From CAVQRB01 sp963715055 (lineage in GTDB: Bacteria; Pseudomonadota; Alphaproteobacteria; Rhodobacterales; Rhodobacteraceae), in the NCBI GenBank assembly GCA_963715055.1, contig CAVQRB010000016.1, positions 18,907 through 82,906 on the forward strand: a stretch of 64,000 nucleotides of DNA, in the 5' to 3' direction. The notes beneath the pieces are model-generated. The model was not told where the DNA came from, made no database searches, and saw only the letters and a program-made list of their open reading frames with translations. Positions 34,184 to 42,582 of the stretch are shown one piece after another. A program made the translations under genes and the position numbers. Positions within the stretch are counted from its first letter, which is position 1; each line of letters starts with the position of its first letter.

Positions 34184-35611
34184 TACTGCAGTTGCACATA
34201 TAGCGGAATTTTTCGATGTGCGACGGCGGCGGTGGCTTGGAGTTCGCATCGCCATCGCGACCAGTCCCGGATGAATGCGGCAGTCACTATTGGCCGCAGC
34301 AAGAGCCGTGCGATCAGGTGACGGAGTTCCGCTGTGGTCAACGTGCTTCGGAGGCGTTTGACTGTGCTGCCGCCGTTTGGCTCCGCAGACTCGTTCTGGT
34401 CGGTTTGCTGAAGGCCGTGCGGCGCTGATCAGCGCTAAGGCGCGCGAGGACCGCGGCGGCGGCCATCACCAAACTCATGTGCCGATGCCATCCGTGCCAG
34501 GAGCGCACCTCGCAATGATCAAGGCCGGGATCATCCTTCGCGCGAAGGAAGCATTCCTCGATGGTCCAGCGCAGCCCGGCGGCAGCGGCCAGTTCCGGAA
34601 GTGTCGCATCCGTTCGGGCATATGCGAAGTAATACGAGACAGCCCCAGGGTCACGCAGACTGCGGCGGGCAAGCAACCATCGGGAAAAACCTTCTCCAGC
34701 CGTATAGTTGAGCGGCACCCTGGCCCAGTCATGGAGCCGGTGTCCCTTGGCGCCTTCACCCGCGCTGAGCGCCTGCCAATCCTTGGGCGGCAGTTCTGCA
34801 ACCATTGTGGCAGGGTCGGTTTGAACAAGGTGCCACTCGTCAATAAACCGCAAGCTGTGGGTTGAGCGCACGGCCAGAACATAAGGCTGAACGCGCCTCC
34901 AGCATCCGGCGGAACCGGGAGACGGACCCATATACCGCATCGGCCAGCACAAAGGCACAGGGTGTTCCCTCGTCCAGCAGGTTTGCTATCATTTCGCAGG
35001 CCATGGCGGGCTTGGTGGCAAAGGCCACATCTTCGGGCACATGCGCCTCAGCACGCCGGTCGGGGGCATTTGCCCAGGCCTTGGGAAGATAACGCCGCCG
35101 ATCGATCAGCGCATGGCCCCAGCGGCTGGCATGGCTCGCGAACACACCGATCTGGCAGTTCTCGATCCGCCCCGCAATACCGGAATACTGACGCGCGACG
35201 CCGACGGAGTGTGTGCCCTTTTCGAGAAACCCGGTCTCATCCACGACCAGCACTCCGTCCGCGTCGCCAAGCGCCTCAATAGCATGGCTCCGAACACGCT
35301 CGCAGAGTGTATCCGCTGACCAGGATGACCTGCCCAGCAAAGACTGGATGACAGGGCCGCGCCAACCCGGCTTCTTCCGCCAGCATCCAGCCCGTCTTGT
35401 GTTCCGCTCCGGACAAAAGGCCGTCAATGAACACCCCAGCGGAGGCGCTTTGCTCAGAACGTTTGAACGCAGGGGCGATGAAGTCTTTCAAGCCGGCAAG
35501 CGCATGCGACCAATCTGAAACGCTGCACGCCCAATCCACAACAGACATGACACATCCTTCTAAATCCCAGAGAAATATGAATCAGAAATGTAAAACAACG
35601 CAACTGTAGTA
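34184..35611 (-). mobile_element. IS701-family insertion sequence, complete ends, defective transposase
   Basis: A 1428-bp element. The ends are TACTGCAGTTGC (34184-34195) and GCAACTGTAGTA (35600-35611), a 12-bp inverted repeat with one mismatch. CTAA is duplicated on both sides. The single leftward transposase gene has two frame breaks, so the element should not move by itself. It sits exactly between the convergent genes gshB and comM. About 150 bp (34184-34337) beyond the transposase end is non-coding. Confidence 0.88.
34338..35548 (-). pseudogene. IS701-family transposase, two frameshifts
   Basis: A DDE transposase read in three frames. Frame A from ATG 35548 (MSVVDWACSVSDW) to about 35360 ends in KTGWMLAEEAGLARP. 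Frame B covers SLLGRSSWSADTL through RRMLEA to about 34900, and frame C covers YVLAVRSTHSLRF to the end. Each junction is explained by loss of two bases compared with the family pattern. Catalytic acidic motifs survive: VVDETGF, VLADAVYGS and WTIEECFLRAK. Intact relatives are about 400 residues long. The length and DDE context exclude IS4 or IS5 proteins. Confidence 0.85.
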
Positions 35612-35615
35612 CTAA
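35612..35615. repeat. Target-site duplication CTAA, right copy
   Basis: Matches the CTAA at 34180-34183. Read on the minus strand it supplies the TAG stop of comM. Confidence 0.85.
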
Positions 35616-37123
35616 GTGCTTGCGGTGGTCAGCCTGAAACTCAGGGCCTCGGCGACATGGGGCCTGCGCACCTCTGGCGAGTGATCGAGGTCGGCAATCG
35701 TACGGGCGACCCGCAGAACCCGGTGATAGCCGCGGGCGGAGAGGTTGAACTTCTCTGCCGCGCGGATCAGCAGGTCATGTCCTTCGCTGTCCGGCGTGGC
35801 GATCTCTTCCAGCACCTCGCCTTCGGCATCGGCATTGGTTCGCAAGCCCGCCCGTCCCGAAAACCGCGTTTGTTGCACCTGATGCGCGGCAGCGACACGT
35901 GCCGCAACGGTTTCGGAGCGTTCACCATTCGCGGGCAGGCCAAGATCGGAAAAGGCAACAGGCGGTACTTCCACCCTCAGGTCGAAGCGGTCCATCAGCG
36001 GGCCGGAGACCCGCCCCAGATAGTCCTCGCCGCAGAGAGGAACGCGCGAACAGGCGCGGGACGGGTCCGGCATATAGCCGCATTTGCAGGGATTGGCTGC
36101 GGCCACCAGCATGAAGCGGCAGGGATAGGTCACATGGGCATTCGCGCGCGAGATCATCACCTCGCCGGTCTCCACAGGCTGGCGCAGGGTTTCAAGCACA
36201 TTGCGCTGGAATTCGGGAAACTCGTCCATGAAGAGAACGCCGTTATGCGCCAGTGAGACCTCGCCGGGTTTCGCCATCCGACTGCCGCCGATGATGGCGG
36301 CCATGGAGGAGGTGTGGTGCGGCTCCCGGAAAGGCCGCAGGCGGGAAATGCCGCCTTCCTCAAGCAGCCCTGCGACAGAGTGGATCATCGAGGTTTCAAG
36401 CGCTTCCATAGGCGTGAGCGGCGGCAGGATCCCGGGCAGTCGCTTGGCCAGCATGGATTTCCCCGACCCGGGCGTGCCCACGAACATAAGGTGATGACGG
36501 CCCGCCGCCGCGATCTCCAGCGCGCGCTTGGCGCGTTCCTGCCCCTTCACCTCGGACAGGTCCCGCAGCGCGGGCCCGGTCGTGACCTCGCCGGGGCTTG
36601 CCGGGGAAATCGGCACCTGTCCGCTGAAATGGCGCACCACATCGCCGAGGGTCTTCGCACCGATCACTTCTGCCTGACTGACCCAAGCCGCCTCCTTGCC
36701 GCAGGCCGCCGGGCAGAGCAGCGTCAGACCTTCCTCGGCGGCCGTCATCGCCGCAGGCAGCGCCCCGGTTACCGGCACGATAGTACCGTCGAGGGACAAC
36801 TCGCCAAGTGCCACGGTCGCTTGCGCCGCCTCGCCCGGGATGATCTCCAGTGCTGCCAGAAGCGCCACCGCGATGGGCAGGTCGAAATGGCTGCCTTCCT
36901 TTGGCAGGTCGGCGGGGCTGAGGTTGATTGTCACTTTCTTGGAAGGAAAGGCGATGGCCATCCCGGCGAGGGCCGCGCGCACCCGCTCCTTGGCCTCGGA
37001 TACGGCCTTGTCGGGCAGGCCAACGACGGTGAAGCCCGGCAATCCCGGCGCGAGCGCGCATTGCACCTCGACAAGGCAAGCCTCGATGCCGCGAAAGGCT
37101 ACGGAATAGGCCATTGACACCAT
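35612..37123 (-). CDS. comM: YifB/ComM family Mg-chelatase-like AAA+ ATPase
   Basis: A 503-residue hexameric helicase-like ATPase that promotes branch migration during DNA uptake and recombination in species where it has been studied. In order: N-terminal lon-like domain (VQCALAPGLPGFTVVGLPDKAVSEAKERV), Walker A GTPGSGKSMLAKRLP, Walker B VLFMDEFPEF and the C-terminal FNLSARGYHRVLRVARTIADL. ATG 37123 agrees with homologues that begin MVxxAYxVAF; ATG 37114 is the alternative. Its TAG stop lies in the CTAA duplication beside the insertion element. Two GTTAAC sites stand upstream. Confidence 0.92.
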   Translation of the reverse strand: MVSMAYSVAFRGIEACLVEVQCALAPGLPGFTVVGLPDKAVSEAKERVRAALAGMAIAFPSKKVTINLSPADLPKEGSHFDLPIAVALLAALEIIPGEAAQATVALGELSLDGTIVPVTGALPAAMTAAEEGLTLLCPAACGKEAAWVSQAEVIGAKTLGDVVRHFSGQVPISPASPGEVTTGPALRDLSEVKGQERAKRALEIAAAGRHHLMFVGTPGSGKSMLAKRLPGILPPLTPMEALETSMIHSVAGLLEEGGISRLRPFREPHHTSSMAAIIGGSRMAKPGEVSLAHNGVLFMDEFPEFQRNVLETLRQPVETGEVMISRANAHVTYPCRFMLVAAANPCKCGYMPDPSRACSRVPLCGEDYLGRVSGPLMDRFDLRVEVPPVAFSDLGLPANGERSETVAARVAAAHQVQQTRFSGRAGLRTNADAEGEVLEEIATPDSEGHDLLIRAAEKFNLSARGYHRVLRVARTIADLDHSPEVRRPHVAEALSFRLTTAST

Positions 37124-37147
37124 GTCACCCCCAACTTCTGGCGTTTC

Positions 37148-37189
37148 ATGGTTAACTGCTAGGCCAGGTCTGTTTAGGAATGGTTAACT
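37148..37189. promoter_or_regulatory. Two direct copies of ATGGTTAACT upstream of comM
   Basis: ATGGTTAACT occurs at 37148-37157 and 37180-37189, 32 bp (about three helical turns) apart, 25-66 bp upstream of the comM start. The cores are GTTAAC, resembling CtrA half-sites, and comM-type genes have been reported as CtrA-controlled in Rhodobacter capsulatus. Neither copy has the full N7-spaced partner. Confidence 0.4.
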
Positions 37190-37196
37190 CGGGTAG

Positions 37197-37874
37197 TCAA
37201 TCGGGCCAGGGGGCGGTCGGCAGACCCATCGCGTAGGGAAAGGGATCATAGGCCGTTTTGAGCCCTTCGGCGCGCCATGCACGAAACGCGGGATCGCTGA
37301 TGACCCGCTTGCAGTAGGCCATGGCCTCTTCGGATACCTTCAGATCATAGCCGATGATTCGCGCCGCGACCGGCGCATAGAACACATCCGCCAGCGAATA
37401 GCCCCCGAAAAGCCAACCGGTCGACCCCGACATCTCAAAGGCTTGGGTCCACATCGACGTGATGCGACGGACGTCCGCAGATACCGTTTCGGAGGCTGAA
37501 AAGCCCTGGTTGACGTGCTGCAACTGCATGGGGCAGGCGGACCGCAGGGCCGAAAAACCTGCTGCCATCTCGGCGCACATCCAGCGGGCGCGCATCCGCT
37601 GGACCGCATCTTCGGGCCAGAACCCGGCGTTCGGGTGGCGCTCCGAGAGGGTTTCGGCCATTGCCATCGTCTCGCCTACGACATGACCGTCGGGCGTCCG
37701 CAACACGGGCACTAGCCGCGCGGGAGCGAGCTTGCGCAAATCCTCCGCCATCGTGCCAGAATAGAGCCCGACAAGGTGCGCGCGGTAGGGCAGGCCGAAT
37801 TTCTCGAGCATTAGCCAGCCGCGCAGGGACCAGCTCGAAAAGGTTCTGTCGCCGATGTATAGGTCATAAGTCAT
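37197..37874 (-). CDS. Glutathione S-transferase family protein
   Basis: A 225-residue soluble protein with a thioredoxin-like N-terminal domain (LYIGDRTFSSWSLRGWLMLEKFGLPY, with Ser residues in the glutathione site) and LVPVLRTPDGHVVGETMAMAETLSER, followed by the all-helical C-terminal domain from about residue 85. Substrate unknown. Alone between comM and cobC, all leftward. Confidence 0.88.
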   Translation of the reverse strand: MTYDLYIGDRTFSSWSLRGWLMLEKFGLPYRAHLVGLYSGTMAEDLRKLAPARLVPVLRTPDGHVVGETMAMAETLSERHPNAGFWPEDAVQRMRARWMCAEMAAGFSALRSACPMQLQHVNQGFSASETVSADVRRITSMWTQAFEMSGSTGWLFGGYSLADVFYAPVAARIIGYDLKVSEEAMAYCKRVISDPAFRAWRAEGLKTAYDPFPYAMGLPTAPWPD

Positions 37875-37933
37875 GGCGACCAGTTAGACGGGCTTTTCAA
37901 GCCTTGGCAAATGGCAATTCGTGCAAGCCTCGA

Positions 37934-38515
37934 TCACGGAAGGTGATTGATCGGCGCTACGTCGCCCTTGCCCTCCCCCAAGGTGATACGGGTCACTGAG
38001 AGGTTGTCGATCTTCTGCCCGAGGGCCTCATAGGGCGAGATCCGCAGCGCTCTTGCCACCTGTGTCAGAATCACGCCGATATGAGCCACCGCGATGATCT
38101 GTGCGTCGGGATGGCGGGCGCTGAGGTGCCTTACCACCGTGTCGATCCGGTGACTGGCCATGTTCCAGCTTTCGCCCAGTGGGGCCATGACGTCTCCGGG
38201 CCGCTCCCAATAGCTGCGGCTTAGGTCCGGATCGCGCTGCGCCACGTCGTCGAAATGCATCCCGTCCCAGACTCCGAGGTTGAACTCCCGCAGGCCGGGT
38301 GCTGGGGCGAGACGCTTGTGCCTGGGCCCCGCTATTGCGCTCGCCGTCGCTGTGGCCCGCAGCAGATCGGACGAGACCAGCAGGGCGTCAGCAGGCAGAT
38401 AGGCGCGGAGTTGGTCAAGCTGAGCCTGGTTCGAAAGATCGGCCGGGACATCGCGCCAGCCGACGAAGGTCTTTGCATGCGTCGGCCCGTGGCGCACCCA
38501 ATGCCAAGTCGTCAT
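37934..38515 (-). CDS. cobC: Histidine phosphatase family protein, probable alpha-ribazole phosphatase
   Basis: The 193-residue phosphoglycerate-mutase-like enzyme has the catalytic WVRHGPTHAK (Arg8-His9) and a second AHIGVILT histidine. ATG 38515 overlaps the cobU TGA in ATGA, so the two are translated together. That coupling supports a role in the lower ligand pathway of cobalamin (alpha-ribazole-5'-phosphate dephosphorylation), although the superfamily is functionally diverse. Confidence 0.75.
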   Translation of the reverse strand: MTTWHWVRHGPTHAKTFVGWRDVPADLSNQAQLDQLRAYLPADALLVSSDLLRATATASAIAGPRHKRLAPAPGLREFNLGVWDGMHFDDVAQRDPDLSRSYWERPGDVMAPLGESWNMASHRIDTVVRHLSARHPDAQIIAVAHIGVILTQVARALRISPYEALGQKIDNLSVTRITLGEGKGDVAPINHLP

Positions 38516-39033
38516 GGCAACTGCCCTTTCAGAACGAGCGGCAATCCCGCGACGACCATGACGGCGAGATCGGCCTGGGCTGCGAGGGCGCTGTTCAGGC
38601 GCCCTTGCGCGTCGCGAAACCGGCGGGCCAGCGCGTTGTCGGGCACGATGCCATGGCCGACCTCGTTGGACACGATCACGACCGGTGCCGGGCAGCTTGC
38701 AATGTCCGACAGCAACTGCACCTGCGCGGCGGCGATGTCGCGCGAATCGAGTATCTGGTTGCTGAGCCACATCGTGGCGCAGTCGATCAGGACGCCCTGA
38801 TCGCTCTGAAGGCGGGAAAGAACGGGGCCGAGAAACAAATCTGCCTCATAATTGGACCACACATCACTTCTGCGCGATTTATGGGTGTCGATCCGCAACT
38901 TAATTTCGTCGTCGAGGCTGCGGGATGTTGCGAGGTAAACAGGTCGTAAGCGGCTGCTTAACAAAAGGTTTTCAGCCCAGGCCGATTTTCCGGAGGCCGC
39001 GCCGCCTAGTACGAGGGTCAGATCTGGCAACAT
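38512..39033 (-). CDS. cobU: Adenosylcobinamide kinase/adenosylcobinamide-phosphate guanylyltransferase
   Basis: A bifunctional enzyme of late cobalamin assembly, 173 residues from ATG 39033; the longer frame upstream is intergenic. Walker A GGAASGKS is at residues 10-17, followed by YLATSRSLDDEIKLRI (guanylylation-site region) and VIVSNEVGHGIVPDNALARRFRDAQG, which is diagnostic. Forms a two-gene leftward operon with cobC. Divergent from the sigma factor gene with 97 bp between. Confidence 0.93.
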   Translation of the reverse strand: MLPDLTLVLGGAASGKSAWAENLLLSSRLRPVYLATSRSLDDEIKLRIDTHKSRRSDVWSNYEADLFLGPVLSRLQSDQGVLIDCATMWLSNQILDSRDIAAAQVQLLSDIASCPAPVVIVSNEVGHGIVPDNALARRFRDAQGRLNSALAAQADLAVMVVAGLPLVLKGQLP

Positions 39034-39050
39034 TTTATCAACCTTTGAGG

Positions 39051-39080
39051 TGAACCAATCACGTGTAAGGTGCGTATCTA
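39051..39080 (+). promoter_or_regulatory. Possible RpoE-type promoter for rpoHII
   Basis: TGAACC (39051-39056), N18, TATCTA (39075-39080) stands about 50 bp before the sigma-factor start. It differs by one base from the TGATCC -35 reported for RpoE promoters in Rhodobacter sphaeroides, where rpoHII is an RpoE target. It is a weak match and could be chance. Confidence 0.25.
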
Positions 39081-39130
39081 TACCAAATGTGCACGGCAAG
39101 GTGTGCTTCATCTGACTGGGAGATGGCGCT

Positions 39131-40009
39131 ATGGCTTTGGATACCGCTAGAGACATGACTTTATCGCGTACCGCGATGAAAGCAGAACTGCTCGACGCTG
39201 AAACGGAATTGCGGCTGGCCTACGCCTGGCGCGACCAGCGCTGCGAAGAATCGCTGCACCGGTTGATCACTGCCTACATGCGCCTCGCGATTTCGATGGC
39301 ATCGAAGTTCAGGCGCTACGGCGCGCCCATGAACGACCTCATTCAGGAGGCGGGTCTGGGGCTGATGAAAGCCGCCGACAAGTTCGACCCCGACCGCGGC
39401 GTGCGGTTCTCGACATACGCGGTCTGGTGGATCAAGGCGTCGATCCAGGACTACGTGATGCGCAACTGGTCGATGGTGCGCACAGGGTCCACGTCGTCGC
39501 AAAAGTCGCTGTTTTTCAACATGCGCCGGGTGCAGGCGCGGCTTGAGCGCGAAAGTGCAGCGGCGGGCGAGGTGCTGGACCGGCACCAGTTGAGACAGAT
39601 GATCTCCACCGAGATCGGTGTGCCTCTGCATGACGTGGAGATGATGGAAGGACGGCTTTCGGGATCGGATTTCTCGCTCAATGCAACGCAATCGACCGAC
39701 GACGAGGGCCGCGAGTGGATCGAGGCATTGGAGGACGACAGCGAGCAGGCCGCCGAAAAGGTCGCGCACAGCCATGACATCGCGCAATTGCGGGAATGGC
39801 TCCTGAAGGCCATGAGCGATCTCAATGACCGCGAGCGGTTCATCGTGCGCGAGCGCAAGCTTCGCGAAGAGCCGCGCACCCTCGAGAGCCTCGGCCAGGA
39901 GTTGAACCTCAGCAAGGAACGCGTGCGGCAACTCGAGGCGGCCGCCTTCGCCAAGATGCGAAAGTCGCTCGAAACGCAATCGCGTGAGGTTCAGCACTTC
40001 CTGACGTGA
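39131..40009 (+). CDS. rpoH: Sigma-32-type RNA polymerase factor, RpoHII class
   Basis: An alternative sigma factor of 292 residues. Region 2 is clear (LITAYMRLAISMASKFRRYGAP, DLIQEAGLGLMKAADKFDPDRGVRFSTYAVWWIKASIQDYV, then RNWSMVRTGSTSSQKSLFFNMRR, the RpoH box region), and region 4 ends with TLESLGQELNLSKERVRQLEAAAF. The sequence resembles the second Rhodobacter RpoH (RpoHII), tied to singlet-oxygen and photo-oxidative stress, more than the classical heat-shock RpoHI. ATG 39131 follows GGGAG. The next gene overlaps its stop (GTGA). Confidence 0.9.
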   Translation: MALDTARDMTLSRTAMKAELLDAETELRLAYAWRDQRCEESLHRLITAYMRLAISMASKFRRYGAPMNDLIQEAGLGLMKAADKFDPDRGVRFSTYAVWWIKASIQDYVMRNWSMVRTGSTSSQKSLFFNMRRVQARLERESAAAGEVLDRHQLRQMISTEIGVPLHDVEMMEGRLSGSDFSLNATQSTDDEGREWIEALEDDSEQAAEKVAHSHDIAQLREWLLKAMSDLNDRERFIVRERKLREEPRTLESLGQELNLSKERVRQLEAAAFAKMRKSLETQSREVQHFLT

Positions 40010-40827
40010 CCAAGACTTGGAAGAGAATGGTAGGGAGCGCGGTTTTGCTATCCGCGCTCTTTTCGTTGGTGGAGGCTGCCGATATTGCAGTGCTCCCGGA
40101 CCCCGCCCGTTCCGCCGAGGTTCTGTTTCTGGGGGAAAATCACGACAATCCGGTGCATCACGCGGTTCAGGCGGCCTGGGTGGCGGCCCTGCGCCCCAAG
40201 GCCATCGTTTTCGAAATGCTGACCGAGGAACAGGTGGCTCGGATCACGCCGGCGCTACGTCGGGACAAGGCGGCGCTGGAAGCGGCTTTGCGGTGGGAGG
40301 AGGCCGGCTGGCCGGATTTCGACATGTATTTTCCGATTTTTGCCGCCGCGCCAGATGCCCGCATCATCGCGGCGGCGGTGCCGCGTGAGAGGCTCGGCGC
40401 GCTGATGGCGGAGGATCTGGCGGTGGTGGCGGGACCTGAAATCACGGCGCGCTTTGACTTGGACACGCCGCTTGCCGCGCAAGATCAGGCCGCGCGGGAA
40501 GCCCTTCAGGGGGCGGCTCATTGCGACGCCTTGCCGGATGATCTGCTGCCACGGATGGTCAGCGTCCAGCGCCTGCGCGACGCGGCTCTGGCGCAGGCGG
40601 CCCTGGAAGCGCTCGGGGACGCAGGGGGGCCGGTGGTCGTCATCACCGGGAACGGACACGCGCGAAGCGATTGGGGTGCGCCTGCACTTTTGCGGCAGGC
40701 GGCTCCGGAGGTCGCTGTCTTCGCGCTTGGCCAGTCGGAGGCGGCGGTGAGTCCCGATGGGGTTTTCGATCACGTTCTCGACGCGCCCGCCGTAGATCGG
40801 GGCGATCCTTGTGACGCCTTCCGCTGA
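40006..40827 (+). CDS. ChaN-family exported protein
   Basis: The protein has 273 residues. GTG 40006 overlaps the sigma-factor stop and gives a proper signal peptide (basic MTKTWKR, hydrophobic core, VEAAD), whereas ATG 40027 removes the basic part. The EreA/ChaN-like domain includes VLFLGENHDNPVHH, IVFEMLTEEQ and VVVITGNGHAR. ChaN-type proteins have been linked to haem or iron binding in Campylobacter. No lipobox Cys is visible. Co-transcription with the sigma factor is likely. Confidence 0.8.
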   Translation: MTKTWKRMVGSAVLLSALFSLVEAADIAVLPDPARSAEVLFLGENHDNPVHHAVQAAWVAALRPKAIVFEMLTEEQVARITPALRRDKAALEAALRWEEAGWPDFDMYFPIFAAAPDARIIAAAVPRERLGALMAEDLAVVAGPEITARFDLDTPLAAQDQAAREALQGAAHCDALPDDLLPRMVSVQRLRDAALAQAALEALGDAGGPVVVITGNGHARSDWGAPALLRQAAPEVAVFALGQSEAAVSPDGVFDHVLDAPAVDRGDPCDAFR

Positions 40828-40918
40828 AACGCCGCACGATCCGCACAGCCGAGGGCTGGTAGTTGCGCAACCCCGCCCCTATGATCCGGCGGAACGCTGG
40901 AGGCAGTAGAGGCCCATC

Positions 40919-42121
40919 ATGCTGTCGGGAAAACACATTCTCTTGATCATCGGGGGCGGTATCGCGGCCTTCAAGTCGCTTGACCTGATCCGCAGGTTGC
41001 GCGAGCGGGGCGTGACCGTGACGCCGGTGCTGACGCGCGCCGGAGAGGAATTCGTCACCCCGCTGTCGGTTTCCGCACTGGCCGGGCGCAAGGTCTACCG
41101 CGATCTCTTCGATCTGACGGACGAGGCCGAGATGGGGCATATCCAGCTGAGCCGGGTCGCCGATCTGGTGGTTGTCGCCCCGGCGACGGCGGATCTCATG
41201 GCCAAGATGGCGCAAGGGCTGGCCAACGATCTGGCCAGCACGTTGCTGCTTGCGACCGACACGCCGGTGATGATCGCGCCCGCGATGAACGTGCGCATGT
41301 GGCAGCACGCCGCGACGAAACGAAACCTCGCGACGCTGCGCGGTGACGGGGTTCATGTGATCGGACCGAACGACGGCGACATGGCCTGCGGCGAATTCGG
41401 CCCCGGCCGCATGGCGGAACCGCTCGAGATCGTGGCGGCCATCGAGGCGCGTCTGTCTGACGGTCCGCTCAAGGGACGGCGCGTGCTGGTCACCTCGGGG
41501 CCCACCCATGAGCCGATCGACCCGGTGCGCTATATCGCCAACCGTTCCTCCGGGGCGCAGGGCACGGCCATCGCGCGGGCGCTGGCGGAACTTGGGGCGC
41601 AGGTGGTCTTCATCACAGGGCCTGCAACTGTGCCGCCGCCCGAAGGTGTCGAGGTCGTCAGGGTGGAAACCGCAGCGGAGATGCTGGCAGCCGTGGAGGC
41701 GGCACTACCGGCCGATGTCGCCGTCTTTGCCGCCGCGGTGGCCGATTGGCGTGTCTCGCAGGCGAGCCAGAAGAAACTGAAGAAATCGAAGGACGGGCTG
41801 CCGAAGTTCGATTTTGCGGAAAACCCCGACATACTCAAACAGGTGGCCCGCATGACGGAAGGGAGGCCGCCGCTGGTCATCGGCTTTGCGGCCGAAACCG
41901 ATGATGTCATCAACCACGCGACGGCGAAGCGGGACCGAAAGGGATGCGACTGGATCGTGGCAAATGACGTCTCGCCCGCAACCGGGATCATGGGCGGCAG
42001 CGAGAATGCAGTGGTCGTGATCGACGAAAGCGGCGCCGAAACCTGGCCGCGCATGAGCAAGGTTGCCGTCGCCCGGGCGCTGGCCGAACGGATCGCCCGT
42101 GCGCTCGGCGCGTCCGTCTGA
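40919..42121 (+). CDS. coaBC: Phosphopantothenoylcysteine decarboxylase / phosphopantothenate-cysteine ligase
   Basis: A bifunctional coenzyme A enzyme, 400 residues. The CoaC half has GGGIAAFKSLDLIRRL, the catalytic His in EMGHIQLSR, APAMNVRMW and the cysteine loop GDMACGEFGPGRMAEP. The CoaB half starts near 187 with RVLVTSGPTHEPIDPVRYIANRSSG and has AAVADWRV and the lysine-rich KKLKKSKDGLPKFDF. Start ATG 40919. The dut gene follows 17 bp later. Confidence 0.96.
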   Translation: MLSGKHILLIIGGGIAAFKSLDLIRRLRERGVTVTPVLTRAGEEFVTPLSVSALAGRKVYRDLFDLTDEAEMGHIQLSRVADLVVVAPATADLMAKMAQGLANDLASTLLLATDTPVMIAPAMNVRMWQHAATKRNLATLRGDGVHVIGPNDGDMACGEFGPGRMAEPLEIVAAIEARLSDGPLKGRRVLVTSGPTHEPIDPVRYIANRSSGAQGTAIARALAELGAQVVFITGPATVPPPEGVEVVRVETAAEMLAAVEAALPADVAVFAAAVADWRVSQASQKKLKKSKDGLPKFDFAENPDILKQVARMTEGRPPLVIGFAAETDDVINHATAKRDRKGCDWIVANDVSPATGIMGGSENAVVVIDESGAETWPRMSKVAVARALAERIARALGASV

Positions 42122-42138
42122 CAGGGATCGGGGGCGAG

Positions 42139-42582
42139 GTGGTTCGGATCAAGGTTATACCTGCTGAAGCGGACCTGCCGCTTCCGGCCTATGAAACGCG
42201 CGGCGCTGCCGGGGCGGACGTGCGGGCCTACCTGCCCGGTGGTGCCGAGACACTCTCCCCCGGCGAACGACGCCTGATCCCGACCGGTCTCACGATGGAA
42301 ATCCCCGAAGGCTTTGAGATGCAGGTTCGGCCCCGCTCTGGCCTCGCGCTGAAACACGGGCTGATGCTGGTCAACAGCCCCGGCACTATCGACAGCGATT
42401 ACCGCGGCCCTGTCGGAGTGATCGTCCTGAATGCCGGGGACGCGCCTTTCGTGGTCGAGCATGGCATGCGCATCGCGCAGCTGGTGGTGGCCCCGGTGGT
42501 GCAGGCCCGGTTCGAGCCCGCGACGACCCTCGGCGAGACCGGGCGCGGGCCGGGCGGCTTCGGTTCGACGGGAGGTAGCTGA
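42139..42582 (+). CDS. dut: dUTP diphosphatase
   Basis: Trimeric dUTPase, 147 residues from GTG 42139, converting dUTP to dUMP. All five motifs are present: AGADVRAYL, RPRSGLALKHGL, NSPGTIDSDYRG, RIAQLVVAPV and the C-terminal GRGPGGFGSTG. Tightly packed after coaBC, and sharing its last base with the start of the ThiF-like gene (TGATG). Confidence 0.96.
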   Translation: MVRIKVIPAEADLPLPAYETRGAAGADVRAYLPGGAETLSPGERRLIPTGLTMEIPEGFEMQVRPRSGLALKHGLMLVNSPGTIDSDYRGPVGVIVLNAGDAPFVVEHGMRIAQLVVAPVVQARFEPATTLGETGRGPGGFGSTGGS

